Part shown: positions 53,439 through 62,714 of the stretch, piece after piece
Layout of the letters: every line of letters starts with the position of its first letter
Numbering within the stretch: the stretch's first letter is position 1
Assembly: GCF_046127645.1 (NCBI RefSeq)
Contig: NZ_CP175919.1
Length of the DNA stretch: 64,000 bases
Origin: Clostridium_F caseinilyticum
Lineage (GTDB): Bacteria; Bacillota; Clostridia; Clostridiales; Clostridiaceae
Reading direction: 5' to 3' (one strand)
Notes under the pieces: generated by a model
What the model saw: the letters and a program-made list of their open reading frames with translations, nothing else
Told to the model about the DNA's origin: nothing
Databases searched by the model: none
Translations under genes and position numbers: made by a program

Positions 53439-54677
53439 TTATTTTGTAATCTGTATTTTTCTTCTAAGAAAATCTAATGCTCTAGTTACAGTTATATTTC
53501 TTATAAATTGTCTGTTACCAGAATAGTTTAATTCTTTAACAAAAGTTTTTCCGTTTATATAAAGACCTATGTAAACTAATCCTATAGGTTTATCATAAGT
53601 TCCACCGCCAGGACCTGCAACCCCTGTAGTGGATATACCTATATTTGTACCAGCAGATTTCGCTATCCCTTCAGCCATTTCTAGGGCAACTTCTTTACTT
53701 ACAGCTGTATATTTTTCTAAAGTTTCTTTTTTTACATTTAATATATTTATTTTAGACTCATTGCTATAAGTTATAGCCCCTTCTAAAAATACAGATGATA
53801 TACCAGGAAAGTTTATAAGTTTTCCTGCTAATAAACCACCAGTACAAGATTCAGCGGTGGCTATAGTTAGATTCCTTTTTACAAGTATATTAGCTACTAC
53901 TTCTTCTAAGGAAGTTTCACCAGAACTGTATATATTATCTCCAAGTATTTCTCTTATTTTTTCTTCTATAGGAACTATTAAACTTAGTGCCTTTTCTTCA
54001 GAATCAGCTTTAGCTGTAATTCTTAATGTAGTTTCTCCTTGTTTAGCATAGGGAGCTACTGTAGGGTTAGTTTGATTTTCTAAAATATCACTTATTAAAT
54101 CTGCTACATCGCTTTCTCCTATACCAGTTATTCTTAAAACTTTAGATTTTATAGTACAATTTGTTAGCCTTTGAAAATAAGGTATTACTTTATTTTGAAA
54201 CATAGGTTGCATTTCATAAGGTGGTCCAGGAAGTATTATAGCTATTTTATTATTTTTTTCTATTATAAATCCTGGAGCAGTTCCATTATGATTTTCTAGT
54301 ATTGTGCAATTTTTAGGAAAGTAGGCTTGTTTTTTATTGCTTTCTGTCATTGATTTATTAAAACAGGATAATCTTTTTTCTATTTGTATTAATGAAGCTT
54401 CATTTAACACTAGATTCTCACCAAAAAATTTAGCTACAGATTCTTTAGTTAGATCATCCTTAGTAGGTCCTAAACCTCCAGTAGTTATAACTAAATCACA
54501 ATGATTAAAAGCTCTTTCAAGTTCTTTTAATAATCTATTTTCATTATCACCAATTACAGAGTGATGATAAACTTCCATTCCCATATTAGCTAGTTCTTTA
54601 GACAGATATTGGGCATTTGTATTTACAATGTCACCTAATAATAATTCTGTTCCAACACAGAGTATCTCTGTTTTCAT
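53439..54677 (-). CDS. cinA: competence/damage-inducible protein CinA (nicotinamide-nucleotide amidase domain)
   Basis: The 412-residue protein has an N-terminal MoaB/MogA-like domain (ILCVGTELLLGDIVNTNAQY; VITTGGLGPTKDD) and a C-terminal PncC-type domain (TIATAESCTGGLLAGKLINF; STTGVAGPGGGT). The family hydrolyses ADP-ribose-type and nicotinamide mononucleotide substrates. The ATG follows GGAAGGTGGTAAAGTT. It marks the chromosomal side of the RHS array, whose last terminator lies 20 bases beyond its stop. Confidence 0.95.
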   Translation of the reverse strand: MKTEILCVGTELLLGDIVNTNAQYLSKELANMGMEVYHHSVIGDNENRLLKELERAFNHCDLVITTGGLGPTKDDLTKESVAKFFGENLVLNEASLIQIEKRLSCFNKSMTESNKKQAYFPKNCTILENHNGTAPGFIIEKNNKIAIILPGPPYEMQPMFQNKVIPYFQRLTNCTIKSKVLRITGIGESDVADLISDILENQTNPTVAPYAKQGETTLRITAKADSEEKALSLIVPIEEKIREILGDNIYSSGETSLEEVVANILVKRNLTIATAESCTGGLLAGKLINFPGISSVFLEGAITYSNESKINILNVKKETLEKYTAVSKEVALEMAEGIAKSAGTNIGISTTGVAGPGGGTYDKPIGLVYIGLYINGKTFVKELNYSGNRQFIRNITVTRALDFLRRKIQITK

Positions 54678-54727
54678 AACTTTACCACCTTCCCTTCTAT
54701 ATCTAGTGTGTTACACCACCAAATAGT

Positions 54728-55711
54728 TTAGTTAATCTTTACATATTTATCTATAAAATTATATAAATTTTTCCTGTAATCTTTTTTGTTATATAAATAG
54801 GCTTGAGCATGACCAGCATTAGGAGCAATATATATTTCTTTAACTCCAGGTTTTATTTTATACATTTCTTCACTCATTTTCTTAGGTATATAAATATCTT
54901 TATCACCATGTATAAACATTATAGGTGTTTTTACAGTTTTTATAGAATCCATAGGGGAAACACTGCTATATAAAAACCTTGATTTTAAAAGTGTACAAGC
55001 ACCAGCGTAGAATAATAATGAATTAGTAATAATTTTATTATTAATGTGTAGTTCTTCATTTAATTTATTTTTTAAAAGTTCTTCTAAATTGGAATAGGGA
55101 CAATCTGCTACATAAAATTTTACTCTATTTTTAGATAAATTCATTTTAGAGTGAAGTAATATTGTAGATGCGCCTAAGGATTCTCCATGAGCTCCTATAA
55201 TTCCACCAGGATTTTTTTCTTCTAGCCAATCAATGCATTTATCTAAATCATATTTTTCATAATATCCATAGGTTACATCGGAACCACCACTTGAACCATG
55301 ATATCTAGAATCATATATTAAAACGTTAAAACCTTTATCCAAGTATAAATCTGCATATTTCATTGATTCCCAACGAGACGAATGAATGCCATGAACTATA
55401 ACTACCGAATTTTTAGTATTATGAGGGTTTTCCATATAAGTTCCTTTTAGATTATAACCATATTTGGAGTTTATAGTTATGTTTTCTTTTTTCAATGTAT
55501 TAAAGCGTTTTTCATCAAAAGTTGATTTATAAGTATCATACATGTTAGTAATGTTTCTACTGGTAGGCTCTATACATGCTTTAATATATATTAAATTACC
55601 ATTATAAAAACCTAATATATTAATAGATATAAAAATTATCAATATAGGTATTAATAATAATATTTTATATTTTTTAGTTTTGATTTTTTTTATATTGACT
55701 GTGTGATACAT
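54728..55711 (-). CDS. membrane-anchored alpha/beta hydrolase
   Basis: An N-terminal membrane anchor (KILLLIPILIIFISINILGF) precedes an alpha/beta hydrolase domain with VVIVHGIHSS (oxyanion region), the nucleophile elbow GAHGESLGAS, the acidic residue in HGDKDIYIP and the catalytic His in NAGHAQAY. It resembles the YqkD-like/BAAT serine hydrolases with unknown substrate. The ATG at 55711 follows AAGGGGGAAAAT; the upstream ATG at 55735 is less likely. Confidence 0.88.
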   Translation of the reverse strand: MYHTVNIKKIKTKKYKILLLIPILIIFISINILGFYNGNLIYIKACIEPTSRNITNMYDTYKSTFDEKRFNTLKKENITINSKYGYNLKGTYMENPHNTKNSVVIVHGIHSSRWESMKYADLYLDKGFNVLIYDSRYHGSSGGSDVTYGYYEKYDLDKCIDWLEEKNPGGIIGAHGESLGASTILLHSKMNLSKNRVKFYVADCPYSNLEELLKNKLNEELHINNKIITNSLLFYAGACTLLKSRFLYSSVSPMDSIKTVKTPIMFIHGDKDIYIPKKMSEEMYKIKPGVKEIYIAPNAGHAQAYLYNKKDYRKNLYNFIDKYVKIN

Positions 55712-55823
55712 ATTTTCCCCCTTAATAAAATACATTAAATTAGAGTAATTTATAATTAATATATTATCTTTAAATTAAATAGTGTGCAATTTTTAAAATT
55801 AAAGGAGGTAAATTTATTTAGTA

Positions 55824-56858
55824 TTAAGATACACAGTATTTTATTATAAGATCTAATGTTGCTAATATTGCATCCATATGGGTTCTTTCATAGGCGTGGG
55901 AGGCATATACTCCAGGGCCTATTAAGGCAGTTTTTATATCAAAACCTGCTCTTAAAGCAGCACTTGCATCAGATCCATAGGAAGGATATATATCTATTTT
56001 ATAAGGAATATTGCTAGTTTTACATATATTAATCAAGTTTTTCCTAAAATCTAAGTCGTAGGGGCCGGTAGAATCCTTTGCACATATGCATACACTATAT
56101 TCAGAGGAGTTTTGATTTTCTCCAGGGGCACCCATATCTACGGCAACAAATTCTTTTGTATTTTTTGGTATGTAGCTAGCTCCATGACCTACTTCTTCAT
56201 AATTACTGAATAAGAAATTAGTAGTACAAGATAGGGGTAAATTATTAACATGAATATATTTTATAGCATAAAGAAGAATGGCTAAAGATGCTTTATCATC
56301 TAAATGTCTGCTTTTTATAAAGCCATTTTCAGTAAATATATTTCGTGTATCAAAAGAAACAAAATCTCCTATGTTTATATTTAGATTTTCTATATCTTTT
56401 TTAGAAAATACTTTTTCATCTAATATTATTTCCATATTTTCAGGAGAACGCTTGAGATCATAGGCTTCTTTACCATGAATGTGAACTGATGGCTTTATGG
56501 TTTGTATTGTTCCTGAATAAACTTCATCGTTTAATGTGTGGATTTTGCAATTTTCACCTTCAATAGAATTCATCATGAATCCACCTAATGGAACTAGAGA
56601 TAATGTTCCATTATCATTTATATTTTTAATCATAGCACCTAGGGTATCCATATGAGCAGATAAGGTTCTTTCAAAACTTGTATCTTCTCCTTCTAAAGTA
56701 ACTATTATTGAACCTTTATTTGTTGTCTTATATTGTATACCGATAGTATTTAATTCTTTTTTTAGATAATTTGTTATATGATTAGTAAATCCTGTTGGAC
56801 TTGGAATAGTTAATATATTTTTTAAATAATTTAATATAAGTTTTTTATGATAATCCAT
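55824..56858 (-). CDS. M42 family metallopeptidase (glutamyl aminopeptidase-like)
   Basis: The 344-residue protein is a dinuclear-metal aminopeptidase: SAHMDTLG holds the first His and Asp ligands, RHLDDKAS the bridging Asp, SNYEEVGHGAS the catalytic Glu pair, AVDMGAPG another metal ligand, and the C-terminal ASHAYERTH the last His. The inserted PDZ-like domain typical of M42 lies between. The start follows GGGAGTGTTTAT. It is probably expressed alone. Confidence 0.93.
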   Translation of the reverse strand: MDYHKKLILNYLKNILTIPSPTGFTNHITNYLKKELNTIGIQYKTTNKGSIIVTLEGEDTSFERTLSAHMDTLGAMIKNINDNGTLSLVPLGGFMMNSIEGENCKIHTLNDEVYSGTIQTIKPSVHIHGKEAYDLKRSPENMEIILDEKVFSKKDIENLNINIGDFVSFDTRNIFTENGFIKSRHLDDKASLAILLYAIKYIHVNNLPLSCTTNFLFSNYEEVGHGASYIPKNTKEFVAVDMGAPGENQNSSEYSVCICAKDSTGPYDLDFRKNLINICKTSNIPYKIDIYPSYGSDASAALRAGFDIKTALIGPGVYASHAYERTHMDAILATLDLIIKYCVS

Positions 56859-57010
56859 ATAAACACTCCCTAAAAATATACTTTTATTACTTCCAAGTAT
56901 ATACTAAAATTTAGTATTTTAAAATATTCATAGGAAAGAACTTATTAACCCATAGGAAGTTTATATCTTTTGTAGTATAATATTTATGGATTTTAGAGAG
57001 GTGGTATAAT

Positions 57011-58147
57011 TTGGTTAAGTCAAGAAAAAGTAAAAGAAAGAAAAAATCTCAACCAATGAAAATAATATTAATTACCTTATCAGTTGTAATATTACTAACT
57101 TTATCCGCTTTTGCCACATATCAATACAATAACATAAAGTTTTATAATAATTTAATTTATCCAGGAGTTTCTGTAGAAGGTATAGATTTATCTGGAATGA
57201 CCAAAGAAGAAGCAAATAAGATTATTACAGAAAAGTATTGGAATAAATTATTAGGCAAAAGTATTAATGTAAAAACTAAAGATAAGACTTATACATTGAA
57301 GTATTCTGATTTAAAACCAAGCAATAATTTAGATACTGTATTAAAAGATGCAGAAGCTTACGGAAAAAATTTGATAATTTTCAAAAGGCATAGTTTAATA
57401 AAAAATAAGACCCCTAAAAATTATTCTTTAAATTTCAAATATGATGAGAAAGTAGTAGAATCACTAATTAATAAAATAGAAAAAGATGTAAATATAAATC
57501 CTGTAGATGCATCTTTAGCTTTAAATGGAAGGGGTTTTAGTGTTATATCTCATAAAAATGGAGAAAAGTTGGATAAGGATAAATTAAAAAAGGATTTAAT
57601 TACTAAAATAGATAAGGATACATCTAGCAATATAACAGAAGAAGTTGTAATGAAAACGACTGTACCTAGAATTACAGAAGACAAGCTTCAAGGAGTAGGA
57701 AGAAGGATAGGATCTTATTCAAGCCATTATGGATCTATATCATCACCTCAAAGGGCAAATAATATAGCTATGGCTGCAAATGCTATAAATGGTAAAATAC
57801 TTATGCCAGGAGATATGTTTAGTTTTAATGGGGTTGTGGGACAAAGGACAGCAGAAAAAGGATATCAAGCAGCACCAGTTATAGTAGGTGAAAAAATAGA
57901 AAATGGATTGGGAGGAGGCGTATGTCAAGTTTCTTCAACTTTATTTAATGCTGTAGCGAATTCTAGCTTAGAATCTGTTGAAAGATCTCATCATACTAAA
58001 CCAGTTCATTATGTACCACAAGGTATGGATGCTACTGTAGATTATGGTAATATAGATTATAAATTTAAAAATAATTTGCAAAGTCCTGTTTATATAGAGT
58101 CTTATACAAGTAATGGGAATATAGGATTTAATATTTATTCAAAATAG
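57011..58147 (+). CDS. VanW family protein (YoaR-like), membrane anchored
   Basis: A basic N-terminus and one membrane helix (IILITLSVVILLTLSAFATY) are followed by a PG_binding_4 domain (NLIYPGVSVEGIDLSGMTKE) and a VanW domain (SSPQRANNIAMAANAINGKI, GLGGGVCQVSSTLFNA, VPQGMDATVDYGNIDYKFKN). The family is common in clostridia and likely acts at the peptidoglycan; biochemical function is unsettled. TTG start at 57011 after GAGAGGTGG. The next gene is a homologue, separated by a terminator. Confidence 0.92.
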   Translation: MVKSRKSKRKKKSQPMKIILITLSVVILLTLSAFATYQYNNIKFYNNLIYPGVSVEGIDLSGMTKEEANKIITEKYWNKLLGKSINVKTKDKTYTLKYSDLKPSNNLDTVLKDAEAYGKNLIIFKRHSLIKNKTPKNYSLNFKYDEKVVESLINKIEKDVNINPVDASLALNGRGFSVISHKNGEKLDKDKLKKDLITKIDKDTSSNITEEVVMKTTVPRITEDKLQGVGRRIGSYSSHYGSISSPQRANNIAMAANAINGKILMPGDMFSFNGVVGQRTAEKGYQAAPVIVGEKIENGLGGGVCQVSSTLFNAVANSSLESVERSHHTKPVHYVPQGMDATVDYGNIDYKFKNNLQSPVYIESYTSNGNIGFNIYSK

Positions 58148-58185
58148 TAGTAATTATAAATTTAATTTAATAAAATATATAAATA

Positions 58186-58229
58186 TAAAAAAGTTTAGTC
58201 AATTTTAAAATAATTGACTAAACTTTTTT
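58186..58229. terminator. bidirectional-type terminator
   Basis: AAAAAAGTTTAGTCAATT pairs perfectly with AATTGACTAAACTTTTTT. Confidence 0.93.
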
Positions 58230-58340
58230 ATATAAATTAATTAGTGATGAATATTAAAGAATATAAAAGTTTATAGAATTTTATTTAAAAGTATATATTT
58301 TTAGTACAATTTTAATATTAATTTAATGAGGTGGTTTTGT

Positions 58341-59693
58341 GTGGAAAATAAAAAAACTAAAAAAGTATTAATTTTTATTTTCTTATTAATATTAGTTTCA
58401 TTTGGAATAATTTACTATATTTATATGGAAGTATCTAAATTTGATAGTGTTATATATCCAGGGGTCTCCATAGAGGGTATAAATTTAGGGCTGAAAACTA
58501 AAAATGAAGCTAATAATATAATAGAAACTAAATACTCAAAAACTATAGTCAAGAAAAATATAAATATAACTTGGAATAATAAAAAATATAATTTATCCTA
58601 TGCTAAATTGAATCCTACATATAATATACAAGAAACTATAAATAATGCTTATAGTTATGGAAAAAACTTAAATATATTTAGTAAATATAAAATAATTAAG
58701 TCTAAAAGTGTACAAAACTACCCATTAAAGTTTTCTTATGATAAAAAAGTTATGGATGAATTTATAGGCTCTATAGAAAAAGATATAAATAAAGAAGCTG
58801 AAAATGCTAAAATCAATGTAAATAAAGGTTCAATATCAATAGTTGATGATAAAAAAGGATTTAAATTAGAAAAAGATAATTTGAAAAAAATATTATACTC
58901 TAAGATGGATGGTAAAAATTTAAAAGATATAAATGAAAAGGCTCCAGTTAAGATTCAGGAAGCTAAAATAAAGAAGAAACAATTAGAAACGGTAAATTCA
59001 AATATATCATCATATACTACTAATTATGGATCTATATCTTCACCACAAAGAGCAAACAACATAGAGATATCAACGAAGGCTATTAATGCAACTTTATTAA
59101 TGCCTGCAGAAAGTTTTAGTTTTAATAATACTGTAGGAGCAAGAACAGCAGAAAGAGGATATCAGGGAGCACCTGTTATTGTTGGGAACAAAATAGAATC
59201 GGGATTAGGTGGAGGTATCTGTCAAGTATCAGGTACATTATATAATGCTATGTTAAAGGCAAATATAAATGCTACAGAAAGAGTCCGTCATACATTTCCA
59301 TCTACCTATGTTCCTATAGGAATGGATGCTACAATAGATTATGGTAACATAGACTATAAATTTAAAAACACATTGGAATATCCTATATATATAGAAGGAA
59401 TAACAGATGGAGCAAATGTAATTTTTAATATATATTCTAATAGTTCTTTAAAAAACAAGACATATAATATAAGTTCTGAAATATATGAAACTGTAACTCC
59501 TAAAGAGCAATATATTGATGATTCTAATATTCCATTAGGCAAAACAGAAATAGTACAGGACGCTCATACAGGATATAAGGTTAAAGTTTATAAAAGTACA
59601 GTAGAAAATGATAGTGTTGTAAAAAAACAATTGTTATATACTGATTTCTATAAACCTGTGGATAAGATTATAAAAAGAGGAACTAAGAAATAA
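58341..59693 (+). CDS. VanW family protein, second copy, with G5-like tail
   Basis: A paralogue of the preceding gene: membrane helix (VLIFIFLLILVSFGIIYYIY), PG_binding_4 domain (SVIYPGVSIEGINLGLKTKN) and VanW domain (SSPQRANNIEISTKAINATL, GLGGGICQVSGTLYNA). It carries an extra C-terminal region of about 75 residues (YETVTPKEQYIDDSNIPLGK, VQDAHTGYKVKVYKS) resembling a G5 domain. Start is GTG at 58341, behind GAGGTGGTTTTGT; the ATG at 58326 overlaps that site. The pair probably arose by duplication. Confidence 0.9.
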   Translation: MENKKTKKVLIFIFLLILVSFGIIYYIYMEVSKFDSVIYPGVSIEGINLGLKTKNEANNIIETKYSKTIVKKNINITWNNKKYNLSYAKLNPTYNIQETINNAYSYGKNLNIFSKYKIIKSKSVQNYPLKFSYDKKVMDEFIGSIEKDINKEAENAKINVNKGSISIVDDKKGFKLEKDNLKKILYSKMDGKNLKDINEKAPVKIQEAKIKKKQLETVNSNISSYTTNYGSISSPQRANNIEISTKAINATLLMPAESFSFNNTVGARTAERGYQGAPVIVGNKIESGLGGGICQVSGTLYNAMLKANINATERVRHTFPSTYVPIGMDATIDYGNIDYKFKNTLEYPIYIEGITDGANVIFNIYSNSSLKNKTYNISSEIYETVTPKEQYIDDSNIPLGKTEIVQDAHTGYKVKVYKSTVENDSVVKKQLLYTDFYKPVDKIIKRGTKK

Positions 59694-59826
59694 AATTATC
59701 TTTATTATATTAAAATTAAATTTATTTTCAGGCACACTTTTTATAAGTTTATTTATGTGGGTATTATATAATGTTGTTACATATACTTTAGAAATAAATT
59801 GCATACTATGATTAAGGAGTGATAGT

Positions 59827-60834
59827 ATGTTTATACCCAAAACAGTTATATTTGAAGAAAAAGCTTTAGAATATGATAGAGGAAAAGAAATTTTAAAAAA
59901 GTTAAAAAATAAAAATATAGAAATAAAATATTCAAAAACAGGAAGAGTAACAGGGAGGGGAGATAGAACTCCAAATGAAATGTATTTTGAAGGTAAAAAT
60001 ACATTAGTAATAGGCATAAGAAAGTCCTTAGATTTTCAAAGTTGTAAACCATCAGCTCATTATCAGTTGCCTTTAGTAAGTGGATGCATGGGAATGTGCG
60101 AATATTGTTATTTAAATACTCAAATGGGGAAAAGACCTTACACAAAAGTTTATGTAAACACAGAAGAGATATTAAATAAGGCTGAAAAATACTCAAAAGA
60201 AAGATTGCCTGAAATTACAGTTTTTGAAGGGGCTGCTACATCAGATCCTATACCAGTAGAGCCGTATTCACATTCCTTAAGGGATACTATAGAATTTTTT
60301 GGTGAAAAGCCAAATATGAAATTTAGATTTGTAACTAAATTTACAGATGTAGATAGTTTAGTCAACTTAAATCATAACAGAAATACTACTATTAGGTTTA
60401 GCATAAATACAGATAATGTAATAAAAAATTTTGAACATAGAACACCGCTAGTTTTAGATAGGTTAGAGGCTGCCCAGAAAATAGCAAAAGCTGGGTATAG
60501 TTTAGGATTTATTATAGCTCCAGTGTTTATATATGAAGGTTGGGAAAAAAATTATTTAGAGTTATTAAAAAACATAAATGCTATGTTTAAAGGTATTCCC
60601 GTAGAATTTGAGGTGATATCCCATAGATTTACCAAAAGGGCTAAGGATAATATATTAAGTGTGTTTTCAAACACAACTTTACCTATGGTAGAAGATAATA
60701 GAAAATTTAAATATGGTCAGTTTGGATATGGAAAGTATATATATAAAGATGAAGAGTTACAGAATATAAAAAAGTTCTTTAGAGACAATATAACAAAATT
60801 TTTTGGAGAAGATAATATTAATTATATTATATAG
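59827..60834 (+). CDS. splB: spore photoproduct lyase-family radical SAM protein
   Basis: The 335-residue protein has the radical-SAM motif CMGMCEYC (residues 87-94), the flanking SCKPSAHYQLPLVSG and the FEGAATSDPIPVEPYSHSL segment of SplB, which repairs the UV thymine dimer of spores. The Cys that gives a hydrogen atom in Bacillus (in AACTSD, Cys141) is Ala here (residue 137). Cys73 is a candidate substitute, as I recall for C. acetobutylicum. A variant or related enzyme cannot be excluded. The start follows AAGGAGTGATAGT. Confidence 0.82.
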   Translation: MFIPKTVIFEEKALEYDRGKEILKKLKNKNIEIKYSKTGRVTGRGDRTPNEMYFEGKNTLVIGIRKSLDFQSCKPSAHYQLPLVSGCMGMCEYCYLNTQMGKRPYTKVYVNTEEILNKAEKYSKERLPEITVFEGAATSDPIPVEPYSHSLRDTIEFFGEKPNMKFRFVTKFTDVDSLVNLNHNRNTTIRFSINTDNVIKNFEHRTPLVLDRLEAAQKIAKAGYSLGFIIAPVFIYEGWEKNYLELLKNINAMFKGIPVEFEVISHRFTKRAKDNILSVFSNTTLPMVEDNRKFKYGQFGYGKYIYKDEELQNIKKFFRDNITKFFGEDNINYII

Positions 60835-60859
60835 AGAATTAACATTTTGTTAATTCTTT
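60835..60859 (+). terminator. terminator after splB
   Basis: AGAATTAACA-TTT-TGTTAATTCT followed by TT. Confidence 0.75.
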
Positions 60860-60910
60860 ATGTTCTTTACTAAAGCTTTATAATAGAGTAATATAGTTAT
60901 TGTAATAAGA

Positions 60911-61038
60911 CTTTTATCCGATGACTACCCGTTCTAATATTCCCATCTTCTTCAAAGTGGGAGCAAAGAGCGGGTACGTCCCTGGATAACGATTTCTAAG
61001 CTTCAGAGGGAGTAAAAACTCCCCCTGAAGCCAAGAAC
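60911..61038 (-). repeat. dispersed ~125-bp repeat, copy B (inverted)
   Basis: On the minus strand it reads CTTCAGGGGGAGTTTTTACT, then CCCTCTGAAGCTTAGAAATC, GTTATCCAGGGACGTACCCG and CTTTGCTCCCACTTTGAAGA, matching copy A at 22100 nearly base for base. It fills the gap before trmL. Confidence 0.8.
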
Positions 61039-61091
61039 TTTGTTTATACTTATTAGTTTAAATATATATTATAAAAATGGGAGGAAATGTT

Positions 61092-61559
61092 TTGAGTTTA
61101 AATATAGTATTATTTCAACCAGAGATACCACAAAATACTGGTAATATAGCAAGAACATGTGTGCTTACCAATTCTAAATTACATCTAATAAAACCTTTAG
61201 GATTTAGTTTAGATGAAAAGCACTTAAGAAGAGCAGGATTAGATTATTGGAAATATTTAGATTTAACTATATATGAATCCTATGAGGAGTTAAGAGAGAA
61301 ATACAAAGATTCAAATTTTTATTTTTCAACTACTCATGGTAATAATTTTTATACAGATATTAAATATAGTGATGGAGATTTTATTGTCTTTGGAAGAGAA
61401 TCTTCAGGACTACCAGATGAAATAAGAGATAGTGATCCTAGTAAGTGTATAAGAGTTCCAATGATTAATACAACTACTAGGTCTTTAAATTTGTCTAATA
61501 CTGTAGCTGTAGTTGCTTATGAAGCTTTAAGACAAGTTGGTTTCCCAGATATGAAATAG
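61092..61559 (+). CDS. trmL: tRNA (cytidine/uridine(34)-2'-O)-methyltransferase TrmL
   Basis: A SPOUT-class RNA methyltransferase of 155 residues that methylates the wobble ribose of tRNA-Leu in characterised members. Motifs: NIVLFQPEIPQNTGNIARTC at the start, LIKPLGFSLDEKHLRRAGLDY, the knot elements VFGRESSGLPDEI and RVPM..TRSLNLSNTVAVVAYE. TTG start at 61092, six bases after GGGAGGA; the ATG at 61077 overlaps that site. It is followed after 12 bases by degV. Confidence 0.95.
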   Translation: MSLNIVLFQPEIPQNTGNIARTCVLTNSKLHLIKPLGFSLDEKHLRRAGLDYWKYLDLTIYESYEELREKYKDSNFYFSTTHGNNFYTDIKYSDGDFIVFGRESSGLPDEIRDSDPSKCIRVPMINTTTRSLNLSNTVAVVAYEALRQVGFPDMK

Positions 61560-61571
61560 GAGGAGCTTAAC

Positions 61572-62411
61572 ATGGAGAAGATAAAAATTATAACAGATAG
61601 TACTGCTGATTTACCTAAGGATATAATAGAAAAGTATGATATAGAAGCAATACCTCTATTTGTAAATTTTGGTGATACAGTTTACAAAGATGGTGTAGAT
61701 ATAGAATTAGGACAGTTGTTTACTAAGATAGAAAAGGAAAATGTATTTCCTCAAACTTCTCAAGTAAATCCTCAAAGATTTTATGAATATTACAAAAGAT
61801 ATATAGATGAAGGATATAGTATAATTTCTATACATATATCCTCTAAGATGAGTGGAACTTACCAATCAGCATGTTTGGCAAAAGATATGTTAGATAGTAA
61901 GGATATTACAGTTATAGATAGTAACAATGTAACATCGGGATTAGGTCTTTTAGTTATTAAGGCATGCAAATTAAGAGATGAAGGACTTTGTATTGATGAA
62001 ATAGTAAAAGGTGTAAAAGAAACTATACCTCATGTTAAAAGTGTACTAGCCTTCGAAACTTTAGACTATTTAGTAAAGGGTGGAAGGCTTTCAAAAACAG
62101 CAGGCTTTATAGGAAATGTATTGGGAATAAAACCAATATTGGCTGTAGAGAATGGGAAAATGGTAGTTAAAGATAAAGTAAGGGGTAGCAAAAAAGCTAT
62201 AAGGGCTATATTTGAATATATAGATAGAGTAGGTTTAAAACAAGGAGAACCTTGTGTTTTGTTACACGTACAAAATAAAGATATACTAGGAACTCTAAGA
62301 GAACATTTAAATAAAGATGAAACTGATTTTATAGAATGTATGGTAGGTTGTGTAGTAGGAATTTATGCTGGACCTGGAGCTTGTGGTATATTTTTTATAG
62401 AAGATTATTAA
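61572..62411 (+). CDS. DegV family fatty-acid-binding protein
   Basis: The 279-residue protein begins IKIITDSTADLPKDIIEKYD with the DegV fold. It contains FPQTSQVNP, HISSKMSGTYQSA and the lipid-pocket-lining LDYLVKGGRLSKTAGFIGNV followed by LGIKPILAVENGKM. DegV proteins (FakB class) bind fatty acids for phosphorylation by FakA. The start follows AGGAGGAGCTTAAC. It appears co-transcribed with trmL and ends at a hairpin terminator. Confidence 0.92.
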   Translation: MEKIKIITDSTADLPKDIIEKYDIEAIPLFVNFGDTVYKDGVDIELGQLFTKIEKENVFPQTSQVNPQRFYEYYKRYIDEGYSIISIHISSKMSGTYQSACLAKDMLDSKDITVIDSNNVTSGLGLLVIKACKLRDEGLCIDEIVKGVKETIPHVKSVLAFETLDYLVKGGRLSKTAGFIGNVLGIKPILAVENGKMVVKDKVRGSKKAIRAIFEYIDRVGLKQGEPCVLLHVQNKDILGTLREHLNKDETDFIECMVGCVVGIYAGPGACGIFFIEDY

Positions 62412-62424
62412 TTAAAAAGTTTTT

Positions 62425-62461
62425 AAGCTATATCATAATTAATTATAAAGATATAGCTTAA
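62425..62461 (+). terminator. terminator after degV
   Basis: TAAGCTATATC pairs perfectly with GATATAGCTTA around an AT-rich loop. Confidence 0.75.
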
Positions 62462-62642
62462 AATTTGCACAATGTGTATACGATTGCAATAATGAGATAT
62501 ATTGGAATATCATTGTTAAGGACTAGAATGTAAAATTTATCATATTTGGTGATTATAATTAATATATATTAAATAAAAAGGTAAAATTAACAAAAGATTA
62601 ATAAAATTTTATATATTAAGACAAAAAAGAAAGGAAAAAAAA

Positions 62643-62702
62643 ATGATTTGTAGAATTTATTCATTACTAGATAAATTACCAATTATATCATACATATCAT
62701 AG
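62643..62702 (+). CDS. possible 19-residue leader peptide upstream of the BMP lipoprotein gene
   Basis: An ATG behind AGAAAGGAAAAAAAA opens a frame encoding MICRIYSLLDKLPIISYIS. Its stop codon TAG overlaps the AGGAGGG ribosome site of the next gene. The arrangement would allow translational coupling. No product similarity is known. Confidence 0.3.
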   Translation: MICRIYSLLDKLPIISYIS

Positions 62703-62714
62703 GAGGGAATTTTA

